13,779 nucleotides of DNA. Origin: Ferruginibacter sp. (GTDB taxonomy: Bacteria; Bacteroidota; Bacteroidia; Chitinophagales; Chitinophagaceae). The position numbers were made by a program, and so were the translations under genes. The notes under the pieces were generated by a model, which ran no database searches, was not told where the DNA came from, and saw only the letters and a list, made by a program, of their open reading frames with translations. Location of the stretch: the NCBI GenBank assembly GCA_025352435.1, contig JANXTN010000346.1, positions 1-13,779 of the forward strand, written 5' to 3'. This document shows positions 6,985-13,779 of the stretch, piece by piece (the first letter of the stretch is position 1; every line of letters begins with the position of its first letter).

Positions 6985-7052
6985 TTTAATGCTGTTTTTC
7001 TTGCAGGAATTTGTTTTGGTTTCAATATGATAATTTTAATTCGATTGATTTT

Positions 7053-7107
7053 AATCTGTGTAATCCGAAATATCTATGAGAACATTGCTCACGGATTTAC
7101 ATAGATT
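7053..7107. repeat. Inverted repeat (AATCTGTGTAATCCG type)
   Basis: AATCTGTGTAATCCG (7053-7067) and CGGATTTACATAGATT (7092-7107) are complementary over the whole arm apart from one wobble and one bulged base, around a 24-base loop. It lies in the 351-bp space between the divergent peptidase and asnS genes and has no gene frame of note. It looks like a dispersed Bacteroidota repeat rather than a terminator, as no T tract follows. Confidence 0.6.
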
Positions 7108-7140
7108 TGTTTCGCTTAGATGGAAGTTGATTAAAGATAA

Positions 7141-7210
7141 ACGGTTGAAGAGTGGCGGGATAGAAGTGGATATCCTTTTCATGATCCGCCTTTGGCGGAA
7201 TAAGAAGATA
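7141..7210. repeat. Intergenic repeat with GGCGGGATAGAAGTGGATATCC core
   Basis: The stretch contains GGCGGGATAGAAG, then the palindrome GGATATCC (7168-7175 region), then a perfect small hairpin TCCGCC-TTT-GGCGGA (7185-7199) with partly degenerate outer arms (CTTTTCAT / ATAAGAAG). I recall near-identical blocks, with perfect CTTTTCGTG/CACGAAAAG arms, in many Bacteroidota intergenic regions, so this seems a worn copy. With the repeat at 7053-7107 it accounts for most of the gap before asnS. Confidence 0.45.
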
Positions 7211-7281
7211 GCAACGAGTCCGAACAACTGTTCAAAAAATTTCTCCTGACGACCGACAAAATCTTCCTGTTTTTAAATCTT

Positions 7282-7289
7282 TATATTTG
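7282..7289 (+). promoter_or_regulatory. -7 promoter element for asnS
   Basis: TATATTTG, followed by C, is an exact TAnnTTTG match 21 bases before ATG 7311. The expected transcript would start near 7295 with a leader of about 16 bases. A -33 partner is weak. Confidence 0.65.
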
Positions 7290-7310
7290 CAGCCTTAAAA
7301 ACAAGAAGTC

Positions 7311-8753
7311 ATGTTTAACAAGCGCACCAAAATAAAACAACTGCTGGAAGGCGATAAAGCCAACTTTGAAACGACGGTGATGGGCTGGGTTCGAACATTT
7401 AGAAACAACCAGTTTATTGCATTAAATGATGGCAGTACAAATAATAATTTGCAGGTAGTTGCTACGCTTGGTTTGCTGGACGATGCTACCATGAAACGCA
7501 TTACCACAGGTGCTTGTATAAAAGCAACCGGAGAAATTATTGAATCACTGGGTAAAGGACAGAGGGTAGAATTAAAAGCAACGGCGATAGAAATTTTAGG
7601 CGATAGTGATGCAGAAAAATTTCCTTTACAACCTAAAAAACACAGCCTTGAATTTTTACGTGAAATAGCTCATTTGCGGATGCGTACCAATACATTTGGC
7701 GCTATTTTTAGAGTGCGCCACAGCCTTGCATATGCAGTTCATAAATTTTACAACGATCGTGGTTTTGTATATATGCACACGCCCATTATTACAGGCAGTG
7801 ATGCAGAAGGTGCTGGCGAAATGTTTAAAGTAACTACACTCCCACTTGATGGGACTGCACCTAAAAATGATGATGGCAGCATTAATTACAAAGAAGATTT
7901 TTTTGGCAAAAGTACCAACCTCACTGTTAGCGGGCAATTGGAAGGAGAACTTGCTGCGATGTCATTTAGTGATATTTATACTTTCGGACCCACATTTCGT
8001 GCAGAGAACAGTAACACCACAAGACACCTTGCAGAATTTTGGATGATTGAACCTGAAGTGGCTTTCAATGATTTGGAAGATAATATGAACCTTGCGGAAG
8101 ACTTTATAAAATACATTATAAAGTTTGCGGTGGATAACAATGGGGATGATCTTGCTTTTCTTGCACAGCGCTTGGAAGAAGAGGAAAAACAAAAACCACA
8201 AAATGAGCGCAGCGAAATGGGCTTGCTAGATAAATTAAAATTTGTGGTGGACAATGATTTTGAAAGATTGACTTACACAGAGGCTATTGAAATTTTACGT
8301 GAGAGCAACCACAATAAAAAGAAGAAGTTTCAATATTTGATTGAAAGCTGGGGAACAGATTTGCAGAGTGAGCATGAAAGGTATCTGGTAGAAAAGCATT
8401 TTAAAAAGCCGGTTATTCTTACAGATTATCCGAAAGAAATAAAATCGTTTTACATGCGCCAGAATGATGATGGAAAAACAGTGGCTGCTATGGATATTTT
8501 AGCACCTGGTATTGGAGAAATAGTTGGTGGTTCGCAAAGGGAAGAGCGGTTAGATAAATTATTGCAACGCATGGAAGAAATGCAGATTCCAGTGGAAGAG
8601 ATGAATTTTTATTTAGATACCCGTCGATTTGGTAGTTGTCCGCATGCAGGCTTTGGGCTTGGGTTTGAGCGGTTGGTATTGTTTGTAACTGGTATGACCA
8701 ATATCAGAGATGTAATACCTTTTCCAAGGTATCCAAAGAGTGCGGCGTTTTAA
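7311..8753 (+). CDS. asnS: Asparagine--tRNA ligase
   Basis: A 480-residue class IIb aminoacyl-tRNA synthetase that charges tRNA-Asn. Residues 20-110 form the OB-fold anticodon-binding domain ([20 protein letters not shown]). The catalytic domain has motif 2 at [20 protein letters not shown] (225-244) and motif 3 at [12 protein letters not shown] (447-458). The AEN after motif-2 FR and the length fit AsnRS rather than AspRS, and the end RDVIPFPR is characteristic. The stretch near 175-200 ([20 protein letters not shown]) is an insertion also seen in related bacterial AsnRS as I recall. The gene has its own promoter and a hairpin terminator, so it is a single-gene unit. Confidence 0.97.
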   Translation: MFNKRTKIKQLLEGDKANFETTVMGWVRTFRNNQFIALNDGSTNNNLQVVATLGLLDDATMKRITTGACIKATGEIIESLGKGQRVELKATAIEILGDSDAEKFPLQPKKHSLEFLREIAHLRMRTNTFGAIFRVRHSLAYAVHKFYNDRGFVYMHTPIITGSDAEGAGEMFKVTTLPLDGTAPKNDDGSINYKEDFFGKSTNLTVSGQLEGELAAMSFSDIYTFGPTFRAENSNTTRHLAEFWMIEPEVAFNDLEDNMNLAEDFIKYIIKFAVDNNGDDLAFLAQRLEEEEKQKPQNERSEMGLLDKLKFVVDNDFERLTYTEAIEILRESNHNKKKKFQYLIESWGTDLQSEHERYLVEKHFKKPVILTDYPKEIKSFYMRQNDDGKTVAAMDILAPGIGEIVGGSQREERLDKLLQRMEEMQIPVEEMNFYLDTRRFGSCPHAGFGLGFERLVLFVTGMTNIRDVIPFPRYPKSAAF

Positions 8754-8794
8754 GAATCACACCGCAATAGCGCTCAGGAGCAAATATTAATTTT

Positions 8795-8832
8795 AAAGCG
8801 TAGCCTGCATTGCTTACGCTTTTTATTTTTTA
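8795..8832 (+). terminator. Intrinsic terminator after asnS
   Basis: AAAGCGTA (8795-8802) pairs perfectly with TACGCTTT (8815-8822). The stem can be extended inward by GC/GC past one bulged T, and a T-rich tract follows to about 8831. It lies 41 bases after the asnS stop. Confidence 0.8.
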
Positions 8833-8884
8833 ATGGCTCTTTATTAACTTGTCTCTTTTCTTATATAAATACAGCGTTCGTAAA

Positions 8885-9967
8885 ATGACATTGAACCCTC
8901 TAAAATACCTCGATTATATCTTTAATCCGTTAGACTTGTTGCGCACCAAAAAGTACTGCAAGTAAATCCAACTGCTGTTCCTGTAAGAGAGGAGCCAAAA
9001 GAATAATCATCACAGTATTTGAATATGATAAGAAAAAAATGACTTGTCATAAATTAAAAAAAGTAGAAGAAGTGTATCATTTTTTGGATGCAACATTAAA
9101 TAGCTGGATAAATATTGATGGCCTTAGAAAACAAAATATAGATAATGTTTGTAACCATTTTGTTATTCACCCACTTATTGCGGAAGATATTTTGAGCATT
9201 GGCCAAAGGCCAAAAACAGATGAGATAGACGGCTTAATGTATTGCCTTTTTAACATGCTTTCTTTCAATGAAAAAATTGCAGGTATAGAAACAGAGCAGG
9301 TAAGTATTGTGTTGGGGAAAAATTTTGTAATCAGTTTTCAGGAAGATCCATTTAATCCATTGCGTGAAAAATTAAAAATAGCCAGCAGCAAGGTTCGTCA
9401 AAATAATTCTGATTTTCTTTTTTATTCTCTCCTCGATTATATAGTTGATCATTAATTTTTGCTGATAGAAAAGATGGGAGAAAAAAATGAGTTGCTTGAG
9501 AAGACATCATAAAAAATTCTAACAGCCGAAGCTTTGTAAAAATAAATATGATTCGTAAGGAGATGATTTTGCTGAAACGGAGTATTGCGCCGGTAAGAGA
9601 ATTAATAAGTGGTATTCTGCGAAGCGAAAGTTATTTGATTGAAGAAAAAACGGAGAAATATTTTAAGGATGTGTATGATCATATTATTCAGGCAAATTAT
9701 CTTTCATAAAACTACCGTGATATGATGAGGAACATGCAGGATCTATATTTAAGCAATGTAAATTTACGCATGAATGAGGTGATGAAAGTGATAGCTGTGA
9801 TTACCTGTCTGTTGGCTCCGACCACCGTCATCGGCGGAATTTTCGGGATGAACTTTGATACTATTCCTCTTTTGCACCACACCTGGGGGTTTTTTATAAG
9901 CGTAGGTTTGATGCTGATTATTCCAATTTTGATGATATGTTCATTTAGGAAAAGAGGCTGGTTTTAA
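8885..9967 (+). pseudogene. corA: corA magnesium/cobalt transporter, decayed
   Basis: Fragments in all three frames read in order as a CorA of about 360 residues. The N-terminus MTLNPLKYLDYIFNPLDLLR starts at 8885 and stops at TAA 8963-8965. VNPTAVPVREEPKE follows in a second frame (8962-9003). The cytoplasmic domain IIITVFEYDKKK ... LLDYIVDH (about 9003-9452) is in a third, ending at TAA 9453-9455, where a tyrosine codon is expected. Reading then continues to about 9500, shifts frame, and runs through INMIRKEMILLKRSIAPVREL to TAA 9707-9709, where glutamate is expected (S-*-NYRD). The last part carries the CorA GMN motif (FGMNFD) and two membrane helices, ending at 9967. At least three frameshifts and two nonsense changes make it non-functional. 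Confidence 0.9.
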
Positions 9968-9974
9968 TTATAAC

Positions 9975-10010
9975 CAAAGAGAAATAAGTTGAAGAGTTCT
10001 CGCAGAGTTA
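9975..10010. repeat. Degraded partial copy of the CCGCAGAG repeat
   Basis: AAAGAGAAATAAGTTGAAGA followed by CTCGCAGAG resembles the left half of the palindromic repeat at 5256-5290 (GCAGAGAAAATGAGTTGAAA then GCGCAGAG), with several mismatches and gaps. No matching right arm was found, so it seems a relic. It sits just after the corA pseudogene. Confidence 0.35.
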
Positions 10011-10053
10011 TATATTCAACCTATTCGTTTATTACCTCTTTAACTTTATTAAT

Positions 10054-10593
10054 TTAATTTCCCTCCGGAAGAGAAGGATCAGCTCTGGCTTTCTTTTTAT
10101 AAACCGGTACCGTACTACATGGCTCACCATACATGATACTTTTTGCAACTGCTCTTAATTTTTGTGTAATCGCTACATAGGCAGATTCTCCAATAGGCAA
10201 TTCTCCACAACCTTTTATTACAAGCCTTGCGTCATTATATGTTGTTGCATCTATTTGTTCAATATTGCGAAGCAACATTGTTTCTCTAGCAAATGCTTCT
10301 GTACCAAAAATTATTTCTTTTGCTACCGGTTGTAACAAACTTGCCACAAGCATGTATGCCCACATAGGTATTACTGCATCAGCACTGCAGGTTAGCGCTA
10401 CAATCTTTCCTGTATAACTTTCTATATTTAATGCCTTCAGCGCCTCTCTGAAATCTTTTTCTTTTAATATTAAACCCATAAAAAGATATTCCTTCAAATC
10501 AAAAACCTCTACTTCTTCTTTGGGATAATAATCTTCCAGATTTAAAGTGATAATACCGCTCTTTGCAACCTTGTTTAAAAATGTTGATTCCAT
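10054..10593 (-). CDS. DUF2480 family protein
   Basis: A 179-residue soluble protein of the Bacteroidota-specific DUF2480 family; function unknown. Family hallmarks I recognise are ITLNLEDYYPKEEVEVFDLKEYLFMGLILKEKDFR near the N-terminus, ALTCSADAVIPMWAYMLVAS in the middle, and VIKGCGELPI and MYGEPCSTVPVYKKK at the end. The three conserved cysteines (in TCSAD, KGCGE and EPCSTV) are candidates for a metal or redox site; that is speculation. It lies downstream of the PPIase gene on the same strand but is separated from it by a terminator, and it has a possible promoter of its own (10598-10605). Confidence 0.9.
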   Translation of the reverse strand: MESTFLNKVAKSGIITLNLEDYYPKEEVEVFDLKEYLFMGLILKEKDFREALKALNIESYTGKIVALTCSADAVIPMWAYMLVASLLQPVAKEIIFGTEAFARETMLLRNIEQIDATTYNDARLVIKGCGELPIGESAYVAITQKLRAVAKSIMYGEPCSTVPVYKKKARADPSLPEGN

Positions 10594-10597
10594 ATTG

Positions 10598-10605
10598 CAA
10601 AATTA
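10598..10605 (-). promoter_or_regulatory. Possible -7 element for the DUF2480 gene
   Basis: The minus strand reads TAATTTTG, fitting TAnnTTTG, but it ends only four bases before ATG 10593. A TTTG lies 15 bases further upstream, a shorter spacing than usual. If real, the message would be leaderless or nearly so. Confidence 0.3.
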
Positions 10606-10662
10606 ATTTAATTGTCACTCCAAACTTTGCATTTTTTATAGCTCGTAGCAATATTAACAAAC

Positions 10663-10692
10663 AAAAAACCCGGTTGAAAATTTCAACCGGGT
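10663..10692 (-). terminator. Strong intrinsic terminator after the PPIase gene
   Basis: In minus-strand sense ACCCGGTTG and CAACCGGGT form a perfect 9-bp stem around a 7-base A/T loop, which can itself pair further, followed by six T (10668-10663). It lies 20 bases after the PPIase stop. Confidence 0.9.
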
Positions 10693-10711
10693 CTATTTTC
10701 AAAATTATGTT

Positions 10712-12844
10712 TTAGAAAAATTTAGCTCTTGTATCTTTTATATCAGCTTGCTTTCTTAAAGCTTCAAACCAATTGTTTGTTTGCTGACGAATAGCTGCAA
10801 ACCTTGCAATTGTTTGAGCTGTTTTTTCCTCTGCTGTAGCTTCTGCTTTTTGCGAAACCCCTTGAACTTTTATAATATACACACCGGAAGCTCCAACTAT
10901 TGGAGTAGATGCTTTTGCAATGTTATCTTTATTAAAAGCCGCACCTATTATTTTGGGTTCAGCACCAATACCGTTTATAATTCTTCCAGTCATGGTAATA
11001 GTTGAATCTGCACCGGCTGTAAGCACTTGTTTGTTGTAAGCTGCTGCGGCGGTTTCCAAAGTAGGCGTAGCTCCCAATTTTGCAGTTATCAAATCTGCTT
11101 TTTTCATGTTTCTTACAATAGCTTCTGCTCCTACTCTTGCTGTAGCCGCATCTTGTGTTCCTTCACTGTATGTTTTATTTACGGTAGCAACCACAAAATC
11201 ATCACCAATAACAATTGGTTCACTTACATCTCCTTTGTTTGCTCCAAAAGCCCATTTTACCAATGATCTAGCGTCCTGCATATTACCAACGGTAAAGTCA
11301 TTTTCTTTTATTGTTGTTGGAAATTCAACCAAACTCAATCCGTTTTTAGCAGCATAAGCAGCTAAATCTTTTTCATTTTTTTGCGCAGCAGCTTTTGATG
11401 AAGCAAGACTTGCAGCATTAATAGTTTCATCGCTGGATAAAATCGGTTTTGCTAAAAAAGCTACTTTATAAGCAGATTTAAAATTTGTTTGAGAAAGAAT
11501 GTCTATCACATGATAACCGAATTGCGTTCTCACAACTGCTTTTTCACCTACACTTTTATTAAATGTAAAATCATTAAATTCTGCAACCATTGCTCCATAT
11601 CCAAAAGTTCCAAGATCGCCGCCTTTGGTAGAACTACCGTCAGAAGAATATTTTAATGCTAGGGCTCCAAAATCAGCACCGCTTTTTACAGCTGCTAAAA
11701 TACTGTCAGCAAGTTTTTTCGCAGCCGAATCTGTTCTTATCGGATTTCCTGTTTGTGGATCGTTTACACCTATTAATATATGACGTGCTTTTACACTGTC
11801 AGGTAATTGTTTTATACCAATAATCTTTGCTAAAATATAATTTTTTCCATCAAGATATGGACCTGAAACTACCCCTACCGGTTGCTTCACGATTGTATCT
11901 TTTGCCTGAGACTTAATTTTTGAAAGTGGTAAATATTCATCAACAAAGTCAACCGCGGATGTGTTTCTTGCTACAAATGCTTTTGCATTACTATCTGCTG
12001 CAAATTGCGTTTTTAATTCTCTAATTAGTTGTAATGTTTTAGCACTATCTGTTGCGGAAGGCAATTGACTAAAGGTTAAATAAGAAATTGTTCTACCTGC
12101 TTCTTGTTTAAATAAATCTTTGTGTTTAGCTACGTAGTTATTTATGTCTTCATCTTTTACTGTCACTGCACTGTCAGAAATTTCATTATAACCCACGGTT
12201 ACATAAGAAATGGTAGCAAAAGTTTTTGCATCTACAGCATCCTTTTCCTGCATCCAAGTTGGGTAATAGGCAGCAGCGCTTATAAGTCCACCATATTTTG
12301 CAGCGGCTGTGCTTAATTTAAGTGGCTCTAAAATTTGAGCATCTATTGCTTTACGTTGGTCACCTTTAAATTTTTTTATATTGTTTAGCGCTTCTCTTGC
12401 TTTTGTTTCATCTAATTTTCCTGTAGCCGGATCTACCATTCCTCTTTCTTTCATAAAAGGGTTTAACTGATCGCTACTCATTAATATAGCAGACAATTCT
12501 TTTGAGGTAAGATTTATACCTAATTTTTCAGCCTCTTTATAAAAAACTTCCTCGGCTACAATTTGGTTCCATACCTGCTCTCTTATTCTTAGAACAGCAG
12601 CACCTGTAGGTTGTTGTCCGGTTTGTGCAGCTTGGTTATTTTCTTCTTGTGTAACTCTTTTATTAAATTCATTTAATTCAATAGCTCTGCCGTTTACCTT
12701 ACCTACATTTGTTGTGTTTCCACCAAACAAGCTTGTATTGCTTCCGGGCTTTGAATCCATTAAAATAAATCCAATTAGACTTATTGCAATTACTATAATT
12801 ATAATAGCTGCGCCTTTTTCCCTTATACTCTGAATAATCTGCAT
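10712..12844 (-). CDS. Membrane-anchored peptidyl-prolyl isomerase (PpiD/SurA type)
   Basis: A 710-residue periplasmic folding factor. Residues 11-29 form one membrane anchor after a short basic N-terminus (MQIIQSIREKG), with no cleavage site evident. The SurA-N-like chaperone region spans about 45-200 (GKVNGRAIELNEFNKRV ... VWNQIVAEEVFYKEAEKLGI). A parvulin rotamase domain at 350-452 shows VKARHILIGV, FGALALKYSSDGSSTKGGDLG, and RTQFGYHVIDIL. A second, degenerate parvulin-like region probably follows (470-680), as in PpiD. It is longer than E. coli PpiD (623) but usual for this phylum as I recall. A well-formed promoter lies 25 bases upstream and a terminator follows, so it is a single-gene unit. 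Confidence 0.92.
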   Translation of the reverse strand: MQIIQSIREKGAAIIIIVIAISLIGFILMDSKPGSNTSLFGGNTTNVGKVNGRAIELNEFNKRVTQEENNQAAQTGQQPTGAAVLRIREQVWNQIVAEEVFYKEAEKLGINLTSKELSAILMSSDQLNPFMKERGMVDPATGKLDETKAREALNNIKKFKGDQRKAIDAQILEPLKLSTAAAKYGGLISAAAYYPTWMQEKDAVDAKTFATISYVTVGYNEISDSAVTVKDEDINNYVAKHKDLFKQEAGRTISYLTFSQLPSATDSAKTLQLIRELKTQFAADSNAKAFVARNTSAVDFVDEYLPLSKIKSQAKDTIVKQPVGVVSGPYLDGKNYILAKIIGIKQLPDSVKARHILIGVNDPQTGNPIRTDSAAKKLADSILAAVKSGADFGALALKYSSDGSSTKGGDLGTFGYGAMVAEFNDFTFNKSVGEKAVVRTQFGYHVIDILSQTNFKSAYKVAFLAKPILSSDETINAASLASSKAAAQKNEKDLAAYAAKNGLSLVEFPTTIKENDFTVGNMQDARSLVKWAFGANKGDVSEPIVIGDDFVVATVNKTYSEGTQDAATARVGAEAIVRNMKKADLITAKLGATPTLETAAAAYNKQVLTAGADSTITMTGRIINGIGAEPKIIGAAFNKDNIAKASTPIVGASGVYIIKVQGVSQKAEATAEEKTAQTIARFAAIRQQTNNWFEALRKQADIKDTRAKFF

Positions 12845-12869
12845 TTCTTTTAATATTAATTTTGGAGGG

Positions 12870-12901
12870 CAAAAATAGGGGAATTAAAACCTATTAACAA
12901 A
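12870..12901 (-). promoter_or_regulatory. Promoter of the PPIase gene
   Basis: In minus-strand sense TTTG (12901-12898), a 20-base spacer and TATTTTTG (12877-12870) match the Bacteroidota -33/-7 promoter pattern with expected spacing. The leader to ATG 12844 would be about 20 bases. The -33 box adjoins the DnaA box at 12903-12911, so DnaA bound there could affect this promoter. Confidence 0.65.
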
Positions 12902-13134
12902 TTGTGGATAATTGAGTTAAAATTGCTCTGGTATTGATTTTTATACTTGCAGTTTAAGAAGATTATTTTTGGTGAAAGTCTTTGAAATGATAAATTATAA
13001 AACAGTTTAAAAGTGCCTTTTTGAGGGTTATCCACATACTATGTTTACAAGGCTCATTTTTGGTGGACAAAGCCACTTTTCTTTTTTTTATTTTTGGGAG
13101 AGGGTGTGGGTAAATATGAACGTTTTTGAAGAAC

Positions 13135-13170
13135 GCTTGTAAAATTTGATTTTACTTTCATTTTACAAGC
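13135..13170. repeat. Perfect 11-bp inverted repeat
   Basis: GCTTGTAAAAT (13135-13145) and ATTTTACAAGC (13160-13170) are exact complements around a 14-base loop. No T tract follows, so it is not a typical terminator. It lies between the candidate DnaA boxes. Confidence 0.7.
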
Positions 13171-13379
13171 ATTCAACTAACAGAGAAAATTAAAAAATAT
13201 GCTGTTTTATTTTCCACAGCATTTTTTATTAACAGATATGGGTAACAATTTATTAAAACGGGGTCGTTCATAGCTAAGTAGTTACTTTTATAACTATTAC
13301 TACAATGTTTATTACTTGTTAATAGCTGTTCATAAAACAAACATTTTTCATTTACAATAATTTAGAAAAACGACTTTTA

Positions 13380-13410
13380 CACTTATTAACAGTCCTAATA
13401 GTAATAAGTG
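13380..13410. repeat. Perfect 9-bp inverted repeat upstream of nadA
   Basis: CACTTATTA (13380-13388) and TAATAAGTG (13402-13410) are exact complements around 13 bases. It lies 31 bases before the nadA start and could be an operator, a leader hairpin or part of the AT-rich origin-like region; the sequence does not decide between these. Confidence 0.55.
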
Positions 13411-13441
13411 ATTATATAAATAATAAGTATTAATACATATT

Positions 13442-13779
13442 ATGGTAGATATTAACACACAAATTGATTTTGAAAAGATTATTTCAAAAAAAGGTTTTTT
13501 GGATTTGGAGGTAGATCCGTCGCTTGATCTTTTTGAAGAAATTGAAAAACTGAAAAAAGAGAAAAATGCCATTGTGCTTGCTCACTATTATCAAGAGCCG
13601 GATATACAGGATGTGGCAGATTTTATAGGAGATAGTTTGGGCCTCGCCCAAAAAGCGCAAAGTACAGATGCAGACGTGATTGTGTTTGCCGGCGTTCATT
13701 TTATGGCGGAGACTGCTAAAATATTAAACCCACATAAAAAGGTTTTGTTGCCTGATTTAAATGCGGGTTGCTCTTTAAG
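13442..13779 (+). CDS. nadA: Quinolinate synthase, N-terminal part (partial)
   Basis: The frame opens at ATG 13442 ([20 protein letters not shown]) and runs off the right edge after 112 codons. The segment [32 protein letters not shown] is the NadA N-terminal signature, with the HYYQ substrate-site residues and the GDSLGLA loop. [17 protein letters not shown] follows, then [10 protein letters not shown] with the first of three cysteine ligands for the 4Fe-4S cluster. NadA condenses iminoaspartate with dihydroxyacetone phosphate to give quinolinate for NAD synthesis. No clear TAnnTTTG promoter was found upstream; the preceding 40 bases are almost pure A/T with a 9-bp inverted repeat at 13380-13410. 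The remaining two cluster cysteines lie beyond the window. Confidence 0.96.
   Translation, partial: MVDINTQIDFEKIISKKGFLDLEVDPSLDLFEEIEKLKKEKNAIVLAHYYQEPDIQDVADFIGDSLGLAQKAQSTDADVIVFAGVHFMAETAKILNPHKKVLLPDLNAGCSL

Larger units (their letters stand above)
12902..13441. other. Gene-free AT-rich region with DnaA boxes (candidate origin)
   Basis: No convincing gene lies between the PPIase start and nadA. Exact DnaA boxes TTATCCACA occur at 12903-12911 (minus) and 13028-13036 (plus). One-mismatch forms occur at 13105-13113 (minus, TTACCCACA) and 13210-13218 (plus, TTTTCCACA). Weaker sites may lie near 13072, 13236 and 13328. Perfect inverted repeats lie at 13135-13170 and 13380-13410. The last 41 bases (13401-13441) have only five G or C, a possible unwinding element. 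Flanking genes diverge from it. This fits an oriC or a DnaA-binding locus; no dnaA gene is in view to confirm it. Confidence 0.45.

Noticed and set aside
6960..7025. Upstream start for the M28 peptidase
   Set aside because: It would bury the signal peptide behind 22 polar residues, and the promoter at 6977-6984 lies inside the extension.
7656..8254. Minus- and plus-strand frames within asnS
   Set aside because: They overlap a complete, motif-rich asnS in other frames and have no domain signal.
9453..9721. Programmed frameshift or stop-codon readthrough in corA
   Set aside because: There are too many independent lesions (three frameshifts, two stops) and no slippery site, so decay is the simpler reading.
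10781..11357. Plus-strand frames opposite the PPIase gene
   Set aside because: Cysteine/serine-rich low-complexity translations that mirror the codon pattern of the real minus-strand gene.
13348..13699. Minus-strand frames across the nadA start
   Set aside because: They are antisense to the NadA N-terminal signature and are lysine/phenylalanine-rich shadows.
1..13779. tRNA, rRNA, CRISPR array, insertion-sequence transposase or prophage genes
   Set aside because: Looked for on both strands by eye; no cloverleaf, regular repeat-spacer array, transposase motif or phage protein was seen.

Overview
The window looks like a stretch of chromosome from a Bacteroidota bacterium, most likely from the Chitinophagia side of the phylum. 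The base composition is AT-rich. Several starts are preceded by the Bacteroidota -7 promoter element TAnnTTTG rather than by Shine-Dalgarno sequences. Several proteins belong to families typical of this phylum (DUF2480, IPExxxVDY, an M28-PDZ peptidase, a non-zinc MsrB lipoprotein). The intergenic spaces carry structured repeats of a kind familiar in these genomes. This placement is inference from sequence character and recalled family resemblance; no search was run.

Layout, left to right: the 3' end of rho with its terminator (1-172); a structured repeat region (211-393); a CHY zinc-finger protein (409-741); a lipoprotein MsrB (864-1373) with a strong terminator; a half-length MFS transporter on the minus strand (1425-2042), probably a remnant; a plus-strand operon mnmH-selD-small membrane protein (2122-4570); a minus-strand pair, IPExxxVDY protein then pterin carbinolamine dehydratase (5238-4554); a nested palindromic repeat (5253-5332); a secreted M28/PDZ peptidase on the minus strand (6959-5340); a repeat-filled spacer (7030-7260); asnS (7311-8753) and its terminator; a decayed corA pseudogene (8885-9967); DUF2480 (10593-10054, minus); a PpiD/SurA-type membrane-anchored peptidyl-prolyl isomerase (12844-10712, minus) with a terminator; a roughly 600-bp AT-rich gene-free region; and the 5' part of nadA (13442 to the window end).

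The clearest functional unit is mnmH-selD: SelD makes selenophosphate and MnmH uses it to put 2-selenouridine at the tRNA wobble position. No Sec-insertion genes are seen in this window, so locally selenium use points to tRNA modification. The mnmH reading frame contains an in-frame repeat-derived insertion of about 35-40 codons inside the rhodanese domain. A second small repeat-like patch lies after the ATPase P-loop. This resembles palindromic elements that are tolerated inside proteins.

The most notable non-coding signal is the region between the divergent PPIase and nadA genes. It holds two exact DnaA boxes (TTATCCACA), two one-mismatch boxes, perfect inverted repeats and a very AT-rich tract. 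It is a candidate replication origin or other DnaA-binding locus. Two broken transporters (MFS half, corA with at least five lesions) and abundant repeat relics show ongoing decay in the gaps between otherwise ordinary housekeeping genes.
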